Below are positions 1 through 9,680 of a DNA stretch of 64,000 bases, piece after piece. The stretch covers positions 115,241 to 179,240 of the forward strand of contig JAEWAQ010000005.1 of the NCBI GenBank assembly GCA_023391635.1, written 5' to 3'. The notes beneath the pieces are model-generated. The model made no database searches and was not told the DNA's origin. It saw nothing but the letters and a program-made list of their open reading frames with translations. The stretch's first letter is position 1. Every line of letters begins with the position of its first letter. This DNA comes from Bacillota bacterium (GTDB lineage: Bacteria; Bacillota; Bacilli; Paenibacillales; Paenibacillaceae). Both the position numbers and the translations under genes were made by a program.

Positions 1-1452
1 ATATTCATTAATGGGCTTTTATACCTTACAAATAAGTATCAATTGAAAACCGAAATAATTATTGTGGAATGGAATCCACCGGAGAACGCGCCAAGATTAT
101 ATGATGTACTGAATTGGCCTGAGATTCATGAATACTGTACCATTCGCTTCATTAAAGTGCCTAATGAGATTCATTCCTTCTTTCGGGAACCTGAGAAACT
201 GCCTTTGCACCAAATGATTGGTAAGAACGTCGGGATATATAGAGCCAGGGGAGAATATATTCTGGTCACGAACATAGATATTCTGTTCTCTGAACCATTA
301 TTTCAATATATAGCGGCGAATTTGTCGAAAGGGATTATTTACCGCACCTGCCGTTTTGATGTAAATAAAGACATTCCTCTGGATCAAACCGTAGAGACCC
401 AATTGAACTATTGCCATAACAACGTGATCCGGGTATTTACAAAATTTGATACTTTCGATCCCAAAACCCCTCCAAAGCATTTAATCGAGGACGATTTTGA
501 GTCATATTTATTGTACGATTTAACGTATAGGCATCCTCATATAAATGCATGCGGAGATTTCCAGTTGATGGCTCGCGAGCACTGGATGAGTTTGCGAGGC
601 TATCCGGAGTTTGATTTTTTTCCGGCACATGTAGATTCGTTACTTCAATTTCAATCCATCTATCATGGATTAGAGGAAATCGTATTGCATGACGATAATA
701 TGTGTATCTATCACATCGATCATAGGGGCAGTTGGAGTCCGGAAACCGAAGATGATATCAGGAACAGATTCCATAAGACGAATATTCCATCATTAACACT
801 TGAACAAGCTTATGATCTGGCATTCTTATTTTGTTACGAGAAGGAAAATTTAGGGTCGTTTAACAATCAATATTGGGGATTAAATGATGTAGAACTTGAG
901 GAGTTCCGGAAAAAATCCGGAAGTAATGAATTCACATGGATTTGTCCTGAAAAAATACGCGATGATTTGAGATCGGAACAAATACTTTCATGTGATTCTG
1001 AGAAATGGTTGAATCAATTGGATCAATTGCCGTATATAAAGTTGCTGCTCGGCAGAAAAACGTTTCCCGACTGGATTCGTTATATGATGCCGGGTAAAGG
1101 AAAACAAAAGGTTGAAACAAGTTACGAAGATAAAAAGTTAATCGCATTTGGAACTGCTTCAACCTATCAATCTTATGTTAAGCCGGTATTGGAGCATTTC
1201 AAGGTAGCGCCGGATTATTTTGTTGATAACGATCCACAAAAACATAATACGATGTTCGAGGGCAAGCCGGTTTATCCGGTAACTAGGTTACTTGATGAAG
1301 ACTATGACCATTTGCTAATTTTGATCGTACCCAGACCCAGTTACTACAAACCGATTAAAGATCAGTTGGAGTCTCTAAATCTTGAAGAAGGTATTCATTT
1401 TGCTAGAGGCTGGAATTCTACATTGTACTGGAATTTACGCAGGGATTTCTAG
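1..1452 (+). CDS. Glycosyltransferase-like protein, 5'-truncated by the window edge
   Basis: The frame is open from base 1. The first start-like codon inside (TTG at 43) has no good ribosome site and lies in continuous protein-like sequence, so the true start is probably outside the window. At least 483 residues are visible. The N-terminal part resembles a GT-A nucleotide-sugar transferase: beta-strand-like IIIVEW, an N-I-D-I motif near 271-282 in the place of a metal-binding DxD, and a GDFQLM...LRGYPE block near 550-610 that is typical of galactosyltransferase-like second domains. The C-terminal part (about 1132-1420) is a Rossmann-like module with FGT near its start and VDNDPQK, which recurs in the next five genes. 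Cytoplasmic, no signal peptide seen. The acceptor and sugar are unknown. AT-rich relative to the region after 8990. Confidence 0.7.
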   Translation: MFINGLLYLTNKYQLKTEIIIVEWNPPENAPRLYDVLNWPEIHEYCTIRFIKVPNEIHSFFREPEKLPLHQMIGKNVGIYRARGEYILVTNIDILFSEPLFQYIAANLSKGIIYRTCRFDVNKDIPLDQTVETQLNYCHNNVIRVFTKFDTFDPKTPPKHLIEDDFESYLLYDLTYRHPHINACGDFQLMAREHWMSLRGYPEFDFFPAHVDSLLQFQSIYHGLEEIVLHDDNMCIYHIDHRGSWSPETEDDIRNRFHKTNIPSLTLEQAYDLAFLFCYEKENLGSFNNQYWGLNDVELEEFRKKSGSNEFTWICPEKIRDDLRSEQILSCDSEKWLNQLDQLPYIKLLLGRKTFPDWIRYMMPGKGKQKVETSYEDKKLIAFGTASTYQSYVKPVLEHFKVAPDYFVDNDPQKHNTMFEGKPVYPVTRLLDEDYDHLLILIVPRPSYYKPIKDQLESLNLEEGIHFARGWNSTLYWNLRRDF

Positions 1453-1465
1453 GAGGATTTCAAGG

Positions 1466-2437
1466 ATGAATTCATTTTGGAAGACGCTAAAAAGCAAAAA
1501 GGTAGTCGTATTCGGAACGGGAAAGGGCGGCATGCTAGTTACGGAGCATCTTCCGACGGAAATAGCTTATTATGTGGATAACGGTCAGGGTAAATGGGGC
1601 GACCTGTTCTTAGGCAAACCTATCTGCAATCCCACGGTACTTGGGTCTGAACCGAGGGAACGAATCGCCATTGTGGTGGCAAGCCAATTCTATAATGAAA
1701 TATGCGCTCAACTAACAACTATGGGTTTTGAAGAGAATGAACATTTTATAGATGGTTTGATTAACCTGAACGAGCAGAAGGTACAAGTAGACCGATTTTC
1801 GATGGACTCGACTCTTTCAAGAATAAGAGATAAGCAGACGGGTATTGAAACGGTTATTGATATTGGAGCTTCCGATGGACAATGGTCTAAGTTGGCCATG
1901 AAATATTTTAAAGATTGTTCTTATTTCTGCATAGAAGCGAACCCACTTCACGAATCAAGTTTGGAACAGATGAAATCACAATCTATCAATATGGATTATT
2001 CGATTTCTGCTGCCGGGGACCAGGATGGTGAAATTTGCTTCAGGTTTACGGAAGGCAATCTATACAGTGGGGCAGCAACATATGGCGAGGATGGGGTTCG
2101 CGTCCCGATGACATCCGTTGATTATTGCGTGAGTAATAAGAAACTCAAGCCGCCATTTTTATTGAAGTTGGATACGCATGGCTTTGAAATCCCAATATTC
2201 GAAGGAGCAAAGAAAACTTGGAATGATATAGAAGTCATCGTGGTAGAGACGTATAATTTCATTGTTAACGAAGGAGTACGGTTTCCGCAATTGTGTCACT
2301 ATCTCGAAGAAAGAGGCTTTAGATGTGTAGATATTGCTACCCCATTGCATCGCCCTAGAGACCAATCTTTATGGCAAATGGATATGATTTTCTTTAAAGC
2401 AACTCATCCTGTTTTTCAATCAAACAGTTATGCATGA
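1466..2437 (+). CDS. FkbM-family methyltransferase with N-terminal Rossmann-like module
   Basis: 323 residues. Start chosen at ATG 1466 because AGGAGG lies at 1451-1456, just after the stop of the preceding gene; the longer open frame from 1382 only overlaps that gene. Residues about 10-100 form the recurring module (VVVFGTGKGG, YVDNGQGKWG). Residues about 125-310 are an FkbM-type SAM-dependent methyltransferase: SAM loop VIDIGASDGQW, acidic FCIEANP, and LLKLDTHGFE late in the domain. FkbM enzymes O-methylate sugars or polyketides, so the likely role is methylation of a glycan residue made in this cluster. Ends by overlapping the upstream alternative start of the next gene, which suggests one transcript. 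Confidence 0.8.
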   Translation: MNSFWKTLKSKKVVVFGTGKGGMLVTEHLPTEIAYYVDNGQGKWGDLFLGKPICNPTVLGSEPRERIAIVVASQFYNEICAQLTTMGFEENEHFIDGLINLNEQKVQVDRFSMDSTLSRIRDKQTGIETVIDIGASDGQWSKLAMKYFKDCSYFCIEANPLHESSLEQMKSQSINMDYSISAAGDQDGEICFRFTEGNLYSGAATYGEDGVRVPMTSVDYCVSNKKLKPPFLLKLDTHGFEIPIFEGAKKTWNDIEVIVVETYNFIVNEGVRFPQLCHYLEERGFRCVDIATPLHRPRDQSLWQMDMIFFKATHPVFQSNSYA

Positions 2438-2453
2438 GACGGGGACAGACGCT

Positions 2454-3965
2454 ATGAATTTGAGAGATGGAATTGTGATTGTAACATCGTTAGCGCCTAG
2501 GGATATTACTGTACAACGGCAATCGATTGTAAGTTGGCTGGATAATGGATTTCGCGTTGTCTCCCTAAATTCCGCAGATGAAATAAAAGAGATAGAGAAG
2601 TATTTTCCGGAAATTGTATTTATCCCGATCCAAAGAAATGCCAAAGAACAATTCGGTAAGCCTTATGTTTATTTTGATGATGTTATAGACTATTTCAGGA
2701 ATTGTGACGTGCAAGTATGTGGGATCATCAACTCCGATATTATTTTACAAAACATATCGGATGATATTATCGATATAATCTATAGAGAATCTAAGGATTC
2801 AATGGTTTACGGTTCGCGACTAGATATTGCTTCATTGGATCGTTTAGCCGACGGTATACCTTATGAATTGGGATTCGACTTTTTTTTCTTCGATAGAAGC
2901 ATATTGGATGTATATCCACAGAGTGACTTCTGCATCGGATTGCCATGGTGGGATTATTGGGCGATCATTATCCCCTTGGTTCATCATATTCCAGTGAAAA
3001 GGTTGAGATCATCGTTTGCATTTCACATCATTCACCCCCAGAACTGGAATAAGGAGCCGTGGAAATATTACAGCCAGCAGATAGCTGGCCATATTGGAAT
3101 GAAAATACCACAATCGGATGAAGAAGTTACATCGTGTGCGTATTCGATATTGGAGAAGCTTGAAGAGGGTTCTGAGGAAATTTATATTTATCCATCTAAG
3201 CGTTCTAGAAGTGTACTTATCGTATATGACAACAAAGGAGTGAAGCCGGAGGAGTCATTAACCTATAGAAGCATATTAAATCAAACATGGAGCAATAAGA
3301 AGGTGATTCAAGGGAATCCATACGACTTTAATCCGATAGGCATAGAGGAGGATTTTATTTATTTTATCAAGGAAGCAGAAACGATCAGATCAAACTTTCT
3401 CGAGATTATGGTTTTGCATATCGACGATGAATATGATTATATTTCGTGTGGAATGAGGATATTCACTAATAAATTGTTATTCAAGGGCAACTATATGACC
3501 CATGAAGAAGACAAGATTGACCTTTCGCCTTTATTCAGGCAATGCACACTATACAATACCAAGTTTTTGGGGAACATTAGAAATCAACGAGAGCCGTTGC
3601 GGATTTCAAATGCAGGTATAGTAAAAGTTCCTTTAATTACAATGAATTTCGTGGACTATCTTGAAGATATAATTGATCCGATTCGCGACAAAAGGATATA
3701 TATTTTCAGCGCTGGTGGACATACCGAGAGCTTATTGAAATGGTTCGACTTCAGTAATGTTAATATTCAAGGAATCATTGATAACAATATGGACTTGAAC
3801 GGCAAGAGGTTAAACGGATATCATATTTATCATTCCAATTGTATCCCGAAACTCGAGATAGATTATATATTGATCTCATCGAGAACCTTTGAGAGGGAGA
3901 TATATGCACAGCTCTCACGTGAATTGGATAAGGAGAAATTAATAAGGCTCTACAATGGAATGTAA
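2454..3965 (+). CDS. Putative glycosyltransferase with C-terminal Rossmann-like module
   Basis: 503 residues from ATG 2454, which has a GGGGA ribosome-site-like stretch eight bases upstream; ATG 2430 is an alternative that overlaps the previous stop. The first part resembles a GT-A fold without matching a family I can name: an IINSDI motif near residue 90 sits where a DxD would be, followed by aromatic-rich FDFFFFDRS and GLPWWDYWA blocks and a HIIHPQNW stretch. A middle segment has no recognisable fold. The last roughly 90 residues (3690-3960) are the recurring module (IYIFSAGGHTES, IIDNNMDLNG, DYILISSRTF). The glycosyltransferase call rests on fold-like motifs and on the neighbours, so it is tentative. 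Confidence 0.6.
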   Translation: MNLRDGIVIVTSLAPRDITVQRQSIVSWLDNGFRVVSLNSADEIKEIEKYFPEIVFIPIQRNAKEQFGKPYVYFDDVIDYFRNCDVQVCGIINSDIILQNISDDIIDIIYRESKDSMVYGSRLDIASLDRLADGIPYELGFDFFFFDRSILDVYPQSDFCIGLPWWDYWAIIIPLVHHIPVKRLRSSFAFHIIHPQNWNKEPWKYYSQQIAGHIGMKIPQSDEEVTSCAYSILEKLEEGSEEIYIYPSKRSRSVLIVYDNKGVKPEESLTYRSILNQTWSNKKVIQGNPYDFNPIGIEEDFIYFIKEAETIRSNFLEIMVLHIDDEYDYISCGMRIFTNKLLFKGNYMTHEEDKIDLSPLFRQCTLYNTKFLGNIRNQREPLRISNAGIVKVPLITMNFVDYLEDIIDPIRDKRIYIFSAGGHTESLLKWFDFSNVNIQGIIDNNMDLNGKRLNGYHIYHSNCIPKLEIDYILISSRTFEREIYAQLSRELDKEKLIRLYNGM

Positions 3966-4002
3966 GGGCTTCGACCCAGCGTGACAAGGGGGTATGATTC
4001 AT

Positions 4003-5109
4003 ATGGAACCTAAAATTACTATAATAACTGCTTGCTACAACAGTGAAGAACATATCGAACAATCCATTGTCAGCGTCGTTCAGCAATCCTATGACAATAT
4101 CGAGTTTATTATTGTGGATGGGGCTTCTACGGATCGAACTTTGGAGATTGTTGAAAGGTATCGTCACAAGATAGACCGAATAATATCCGAACGAGACCAA
4201 GGTATCTACGATGCATATAACAAAGGCGTAAGCGTCTCAAGTGGTGATTATATATACTTTCTCAATTCCGACGACTACCTATACGACAGGTATGTGATTG
4301 AAAAAGTGGCATTAGAAATAATAAAGTCGGGTGCATCCTTAAAAATGTTATATGGGGATGTGCTCAGAACAAATGAGTTTAACGGATATTCCTACCTGGA
4401 TGGACAGCACTATCAACTTGAACAACTTAAGAGAGGCTTAAAGCCTTGTACACAAGGAGTATTTTTTGCTAGGGCACTATTTAACAAATACAATCTGTTC
4501 GATCAACAGTACGGGATTGCCAGCGACTTCGACTTCATGATCAAGGTGTTTCAAGATCATGAAGAACAAACCGTATATTTCCCTGAAAAGATCGCCGTAT
4601 TCCGATTAGGAGGATTATCCAGCAATATCCGCACGAAAGTATTATTGAGAAAAGAAAAGATGGACATTATACATCGTCATTTTGACGAATGTCCTCTGCA
4701 AATGTACGATAGTAGCCAAATAAACTTTGATTTCTATAAGAAATGGCTTGAGATTCTGCTGTTCAAACAAAGGCCTATATCGTCGATATTGAAAGAGATT
4801 GGGGTACATGATGTCGTCTTGTTCGGCACAGTGGAAATGTCGGTTTACGTATTAAAAGATTTGCAAGCAAGCGGTATTCAGGTACATGCTTTTCTGGACA
4901 ATAACGACAAACGGCACGGAATTGAAATGAATCATGTTCCAATTCTTCCTGTTGAATGGTTGCGTCAGACTGAGCAACAAATAGACGCGGTTATTTTGTC
5001 TTATGAGGGGAATCATGACGAGGATGTGAAAAAGCAGATCAATCAGATCGTTGCCCCCAGACAATTGAGATGCCTTAACTGGAAAGAAATGATTTCAATG
5101 AACTATTAA
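4003..5109 (+). CDS. Family 2 glycosyltransferase with C-terminal Rossmann-like module
   Basis: 368 residues. ATG 4003 is preferred over ATG 3994 because AAGGGGG at 3986-3992 gives ten bases of spacing rather than one. The N-terminal 230 residues are a clear GT2 domain: ITIITACYNSEEHIEQSI at the start, IIVDGASTDRT, then LNSDDYLYD carrying the metal-binding DD, and an ASDFDFMIKV acceptor-side block. GT2 enzymes transfer sugar from a nucleotide donor with inversion. The C-terminal part (about 4800-5080) is the same module as in the neighbours (VVLFGTVEMS, FLDNNDKRHG, DAVILSYEGN). Donor and acceptor cannot be read from the sequence. Confidence 0.88.
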   Translation: MEPKITIITACYNSEEHIEQSIVSVVQQSYDNIEFIIVDGASTDRTLEIVERYRHKIDRIISERDQGIYDAYNKGVSVSSGDYIYFLNSDDYLYDRYVIEKVALEIIKSGASLKMLYGDVLRTNEFNGYSYLDGQHYQLEQLKRGLKPCTQGVFFARALFNKYNLFDQQYGIASDFDFMIKVFQDHEEQTVYFPEKIAVFRLGGLSSNIRTKVLLRKEKMDIIHRHFDECPLQMYDSSQINFDFYKKWLEILLFKQRPISSILKEIGVHDVVLFGTVEMSVYVLKDLQASGIQVHAFLDNNDKRHGIEMNHVPILPVEWLRQTEQQIDAVILSYEGNHDEDVKKQINQIVAPRQLRCLNWKEMISMNY

Positions 5110-5150
5110 TAGCGTCATGGAATTCAATTATTTATGAGGTGAGTGGAACA

Positions 5151-6554
5151 ATGAAGATTATCATTTTTGGAACAGGAAGGTGCTGTGAACAATTATTATT
5201 ACAACTTGATTATGAAAAAGTGGATATTATTGGCTATTGCGATAACAATAAAGACAAGCAAAAAAAGATATTTCATGGAAAGATGATATATCGCCCGGAA
5301 CATCTGCGGCAACTTGAATTTGATAGTATTCTCATAGCTAGCGAGTGGAGCACCCCCATTTATAACCAGTTGCTTGATATGGATATATCCCCGAAAAAAA
5401 TAATTCCAGTTTTGCACGGAAGTTTCACAAGCGAATTGGATCAATTTTATTACGATAAGATAAAGTCTATTGGGGCCGGCAACGTTAAAAAAAATAGACA
5501 CAGAAAAAGAATTGCATTGTTAAAGGTTAATCATTCAGGAAGCAACACCTTGGCGATGTTTAAAAAAATGCCTGAATATATTAAGGAAAAATATGAAGTT
5601 TGCATCGTCAATAGTGAAGATCTTTATAAGGATGGGGACTTTGATTTAATCTGTTCCACAAGTATGGGAAGTATGTTCGACCCTACAATCATTCAAGTTC
5701 AGCTATGGCATGGTTTTCCATTAAAAAAAATTGGAACAAGAACGAGCTTATTCACAAAATCCTATAATGAAAGCACGAAGCGAAATACCCATAAGATTAT
5801 ATCGTATTCCGAATTGTACAGCAGCTTGTTTAATGCCAGTTTTCCAAACTCGCCTGAGAAATATGAAATCTGCGGCATGCCGAGAAATGATTTGCTGTTT
5901 AGTAAAAACAGCGAATTGATGGTAGATGTATTTGATCAAAGTGTGATTGGAAAAAAAACATTAATCTATATGCCGACTTACAGAACTTGGAGAGCGGATC
6001 TGGCCGTAAACGGCAGTCGGTCGTGGGATAATATTTTTGGGTTTGAACAATTTGATATTCCCAAATTTGCTCATTTCTTAAGGGAGCATCGTTTGTTTTT
6101 TATATGCAAGCTTCATCATATGGAGTTCAACGAATTAAATGAAACAGAGTACGAGCCCTATAATGATGTGATAAGATTTATTCATGAGGAAGAGCTGATA
6201 AATAGAGATATTGATTTGTATGAGTTATTATCAAATGTGGACGTGTTATTGACGGATTACTCTTCCGTCTATTTTGATTTGCTTATCACGGATACACCGA
6301 TGATTTTTATTCCGGTGGATATTGAGAGCTACGAAAGAAATAGGGGGTTCAATTTGGAACCGTATGATTTTTGGGCGCCTGGGCCTAAAGTATTTAACCA
6401 AACTGAGTTAACCGATGTTCTCCACAATATATTAGAGAATGACGATTATAAACAACAAAGAGAGCAATTGTGCAGCATTGTACATAAATATAAAGATAAT
6501 TGTTCCAGCGAGAGAGTGTGGAGAATAGTGGACAACCTTCTTGAGCATGATTAA
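5151..6554 (+). CDS. CDP-glycerol glycerophosphotransferase-like protein with N-terminal Rossmann-like module
   Basis: 467 residues. Start ATG 5151 has GAGGTGA at 5136-5142, eight bases away; the GTG at 5139 lies inside that ribosome site. Residues 1-90 are the recurring module (IIIFGTGRCC, YCDNNKDKQ, DSILIASEWS). The remainder is a GT-B fold of the TagB/TagF type: VQLWHGFPLKKIG, IYMPTYRTWR, CKLHH, and LLTDYSSVYFDLL followed by PMIFIPVDIESY. This family transfers polyol-phosphate from CDP-alcohols in teichoic acid and capsule synthesis. A role in adding a phosphodiester-linked group fits with the nucleotidyltransferase/CDP-alcohol transferase pair at 8996-10397, although the substrate need not be glycerol. 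Confidence 0.85.
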   Translation: MKIIIFGTGRCCEQLLLQLDYEKVDIIGYCDNNKDKQKKIFHGKMIYRPEHLRQLEFDSILIASEWSTPIYNQLLDMDISPKKIIPVLHGSFTSELDQFYYDKIKSIGAGNVKKNRHRKRIALLKVNHSGSNTLAMFKKMPEYIKEKYEVCIVNSEDLYKDGDFDLICSTSMGSMFDPTIIQVQLWHGFPLKKIGTRTSLFTKSYNESTKRNTHKIISYSELYSSLFNASFPNSPEKYEICGMPRNDLLFSKNSELMVDVFDQSVIGKKTLIYMPTYRTWRADLAVNGSRSWDNIFGFEQFDIPKFAHFLREHRLFFICKLHHMEFNELNETEYEPYNDVIRFIHEEELINRDIDLYELLSNVDVLLTDYSSVYFDLLITDTPMIFIPVDIESYERNRGFNLEPYDFWAPGPKVFNQTELTDVLHNILENDDYKQQREQLCSIVHKYKDNCSSERVWRIVDNLLEHD

Positions 6555-6572
6555 GGCGAAAGAGTGATACCT

Positions 6573-8963
6573 ATGAATCCGAGTGCAAGGATAATCGATT
6601 GGAGATATGATAAATGTTTAGGTAGCAGCAGTGCACAGGAGTTATTCGCCCCATGCAAAGTGCTTAGTTTGGACATTTTCGATACGTTGCTGTTGCGAGC
6701 TTGCGAGAAACCTTCAGATATCTTTAGAATCACAGGTGAAAAAGCAGAAAAGTCAGGTGTTTGTAATTATTCCCCCAAACAATTTGAGGCGTTGAGAATA
6801 TATGCGGAGAAGCGAGCCTACGAACAACTTGATAAGGGTTCTGAAATTTCGATAAATGAGATATACGAGCAGCTCCCGGAGCGCGTCGGGGATAAACAAC
6901 GCATACTGGAACTGGAGCTGGAAACAGAAAAAGAGTTTTGTTATATTAACCCTATTGTCATGTCTTTGGTGGAAGAGAGTTTGCGGAAAAACAAACGAAT
7001 CATTCTGGTTTCCAATATGTATTTGGCAATCGACACGATTAAGGATATTTTGCGAAGTGTGGGTTTTGGTATAAGTGTCGTAGAAGACATTTTCGTTTCA
7101 AGTGAGGTTCGCAAACGGAAAAATGACGGATCTTTATTTTCTCATATCCTCTCTGAATTGAAGGACATCAGGCCAAGCGAAATCGTACACATCGGCGATA
7201 ATTATTCAGCGGACATTGCAGGCGCTGAGAGAGTTGGCATACGCGCGATCCATTATGATAATCGGTCTTTAGGATTAAACAACGCCATGGAACGGGAGAA
7301 GATCAAGTATGATACGCTATATCCGGAACTGTCCAGCTTAAGGAAAGTTTGCTCCGGCATTCAATTTGGCGAGCAGGATGATCAACTTTTTTATAGCCTA
7401 GGTCAAACCGTGTTAGGGCCTGCGTTTGCTATTTTTGCGGAATGGGTCGTAGACTTGGCGATACAAGAGCAAGCTTCCGGTATATATCCATTAATGCGAG
7501 AAGGGGAACTGTTCACTACACTCATTGCTCATGTTGTAAAAGCGCGTCAATTGAATATTGAAGTGAAGCCGCTATTTGTATCCAGACAGTCTACCTATTT
7601 AGCCGGACTGGATACGTATGGTGAGCAAGCGCTAATCTCTGTTTTCAGTAGAAGACATTTCTCGGTTCGGAATTTATTCGAGTTGTTCGAGCTTGATATC
7701 ACGAACAGTCCCTATTCAGATTACCACGATACGATGCTATCTAATAGCCATGAGGTTGTTCTAACGAATGGAGAGGTGCTAAGAGAAGCGTTAATCTCGT
7801 TCTTCAAGGAAGACACTGTCATCTCCCACATCAATGGACGGATTGATAGAAATAGGGCGCAGCTCCTCAAGTATTTCGAACAAATCATCACGAAACCCGG
7901 GAGAGCGATTACGGTAGACCTGGGATTCGAGGGAACGATTCAATCCGCAATCAGCAGAGCTGTTGCGAACTCGCGGATGTCTCCGGGTATTCAATTTATT
8001 CATGCATTGATGTATGGGGCTGCCAAGAATAAGGAGCACTTATTTAATCATGTCGATATTAGAGGGTTCGCCGGAAATTTTGGGGAGAATGCTGACTTCA
8101 TCAGAGGGCTTATCCTGTCGTCAGAAGTATTGGAGCAACTCCTTATGGGGGATTGCGGGAGTACGAATTCGTACCGGTATGATCAGGAAAAGAAGATTGT
8201 TCCAGTCCTGGATGAGAATGAAATCCCCAAAGACGAGATCGCAATGAAGAAAAAGTGTCAGGAAGGCATGATTGTATTTCAAAATTTGTTTCTTCAGTTT
8301 TTAAAACAGAAACCGGAATTGCGCAATAGGTTGTATAATCAGAAAGAAGCGCACTGTAAAGTAATAAACAGATTATTGGACTTCCCGACAAGGGAAGAAG
8401 CGGAACATCTGTGCAGATTGCATTATGATGAGAATTTCGGGAGCACCATTGTTCTGCCAATCATGACGGATAAGGATAAGCAGTTGTTATCCAAGGTAGG
8501 CCCTGATGATTTTGAGAGAATCGGCAAGGGCGGTTATCGATTTAGCTCGATACTTTGGCCGCAGGGTGTAATTACAGCGCAATATCCTCATTATTTGCTG
8601 CAAAAAAATATCGAAAATAGTTCAGGCCATTCCGCTTACCTTCCAGTTATTCAGTTAGTCCAGCAAGTTATTCTTCATTCCATCGATGAAGTGAATATAT
8701 ATGGAGCCGGCGAGGTCGGCGATCTGGTTTATGAAGTGCTCATGCTATATGACGTAAAGGTGCAATATTTCATTGATCAAAAAAGTACGCTATGGGGGAC
8801 AAAGAAAAATGAAATAGAGATTATTTCTTTGAAGAAAGCGATAGAACGAAATGTGAATCATTGTTATATCATTGCCTCTTTCTCCTTCGTAAGCGAGATT
8901 AAGCAGCAGATAGAGCGGCAATACCGGCAAAACGAAAAGGAAGCAACCATTTTCAATATGTGA
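6573..8963 (+). CDS. Large HAD-superfamily protein with C-terminal Rossmann-like module
   Basis: 796 residues from ATG 6573; the nearby GTG 6564 is an alternative and the ribosome site is weak. The N-terminal 250 residues are a HAD hydrolase: nucleophile motif LDIFDTLLLR (D-x-F-D in place of D-x-D), motif II VSNMYL, and motif IV HIGDNYSADIAGA. The long middle part (about residues 260-690) has no fold I recognise; it contains YPLMREGE, VDLGFEGTIQ and a region rich in aromatic and charged residues. The last 90 residues are the recurring module (VNIYGAGEVGD, YFIDQKSTLWG, CYIIASFSFV). Proteins of this layout occur in polysaccharide clusters. The HAD part could be a phosphatase, and the middle part may be a transferase. 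Confidence 0.7.
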   Translation: MNPSARIIDWRYDKCLGSSSAQELFAPCKVLSLDIFDTLLLRACEKPSDIFRITGEKAEKSGVCNYSPKQFEALRIYAEKRAYEQLDKGSEISINEIYEQLPERVGDKQRILELELETEKEFCYINPIVMSLVEESLRKNKRIILVSNMYLAIDTIKDILRSVGFGISVVEDIFVSSEVRKRKNDGSLFSHILSELKDIRPSEIVHIGDNYSADIAGAERVGIRAIHYDNRSLGLNNAMEREKIKYDTLYPELSSLRKVCSGIQFGEQDDQLFYSLGQTVLGPAFAIFAEWVVDLAIQEQASGIYPLMREGELFTTLIAHVVKARQLNIEVKPLFVSRQSTYLAGLDTYGEQALISVFSRRHFSVRNLFELFELDITNSPYSDYHDTMLSNSHEVVLTNGEVLREALISFFKEDTVISHINGRIDRNRAQLLKYFEQIITKPGRAITVDLGFEGTIQSAISRAVANSRMSPGIQFIHALMYGAAKNKEHLFNHVDIRGFAGNFGENADFIRGLILSSEVLEQLLMGDCGSTNSYRYDQEKKIVPVLDENEIPKDEIAMKKKCQEGMIVFQNLFLQFLKQKPELRNRLYNQKEAHCKVINRLLDFPTREEAEHLCRLHYDENFGSTIVLPIMTDKDKQLLSKVGPDDFERIGKGGYRFSSILWPQGVITAQYPHYLLQKNIENSSGHSAYLPVIQLVQQVILHSIDEVNIYGAGEVGDLVYEVLMLYDVKVQYFIDQKSTLWGTKKNEIEIISLKKAIERNVNHCYIIASFSFVSEIKQQIERQYRQNEKEATIFNM

Positions 8964-8995
8964 ATCATCATTTTATTACAACAAAGGAGATTCGC

Positions 8996-9673
8996 ATGAA
9001 AATCATCATTCTCGCCGCGGGGATCGGCTCCCGTCTCGGCAAGCCCCACCCAAAGACGCTGACCCTGCTGTCGAATGGGCGCAGCATCTTGCAGAATCAG
9101 GTCAAGGCGCTGTTACGTTACGTGGATATTGACGATATATATATTATCGTCGGGTTCAAGAAAGAGCTCATTATGGAGGCTTTCCCCGAGTTGACCTATG
9201 TCTACAATGACTATTTCGATACGACGAACACTTCCAAAAGCCTGCTAAGAGGGTTAAGGAAGTGCAGGCAGGACGATGTCATCTGGATTAACGGCGATGT
9301 GGTGTTCGATCACGTCGTCATCGATCGCCTGATGCGCGAACCTCACTCCTGCATGGCCGTCAACACCGCTTCTGTCGGTGAGGAAGAGGTTAAGTACGAG
9401 CTTGACGACGACGGCTTCATTCGGGAAGTGTCCAAACAGGTGGAACATGCGGCGGGCGAAGCGGTCGGCATCAACAAGGTGAATCGGGGCGATATCGAAC
9501 TGCTGCTGGACAAGCTGGAGCGATGCGGCGATCAGGATTATTTCGAGAAGGGCATTGAACTCGCGATCAAGCAAGGTTTGCGGATAGTGCCGGTCGATAT
9601 TTCCGATGTTGTCTGTACGGAGATCGACTTCGAAGAAGACTTACGCAGGGTAAACGAACAACTTGGGAAGTGA
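8996..9673 (+). CDS. Sugar- or polyol-phosphate nucleotidyltransferase (NTP-transferase fold)
   Basis: 225 residues. Start ATG 8996 has AAAGGAGA nicely spaced. The N-terminus is the diagnostic nucleotidyltransferase loop (IILAAGIGSRLG followed by KPHPKTL), with WINGDVVFD as the metal-binding D motif and EEDLRRV near the end. The protein is short like LicC or the inositol-phosphate cytidylyltransferases, which transfer CMP to a phosphorylated alcohol. The next gene is a CDP-alcohol phosphatidyltransferase starting 7 bases after this stop, so a CDP-activated product handed to that enzyme is the natural reading. From this gene onward base composition becomes clearly more GC-rich. Confidence 0.8.
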   Translation: MKIIILAAGIGSRLGKPHPKTLTLLSNGRSILQNQVKALLRYVDIDDIYIIVGFKKELIMEAFPELTYVYNDYFDTTNTSKSLLRGLRKCRQDDVIWINGDVVFDHVVIDRLMREPHSCMAVNTASVGEEEVKYELDDDGFIREVSKQVEHAAGEAVGINKVNRGDIELLLDKLERCGDQDYFEKGIELAIKQGLRIVPVDISDVVCTEIDFEEDLRRVNEQLGK

Positions 9674-9680
9674 AACAGGC

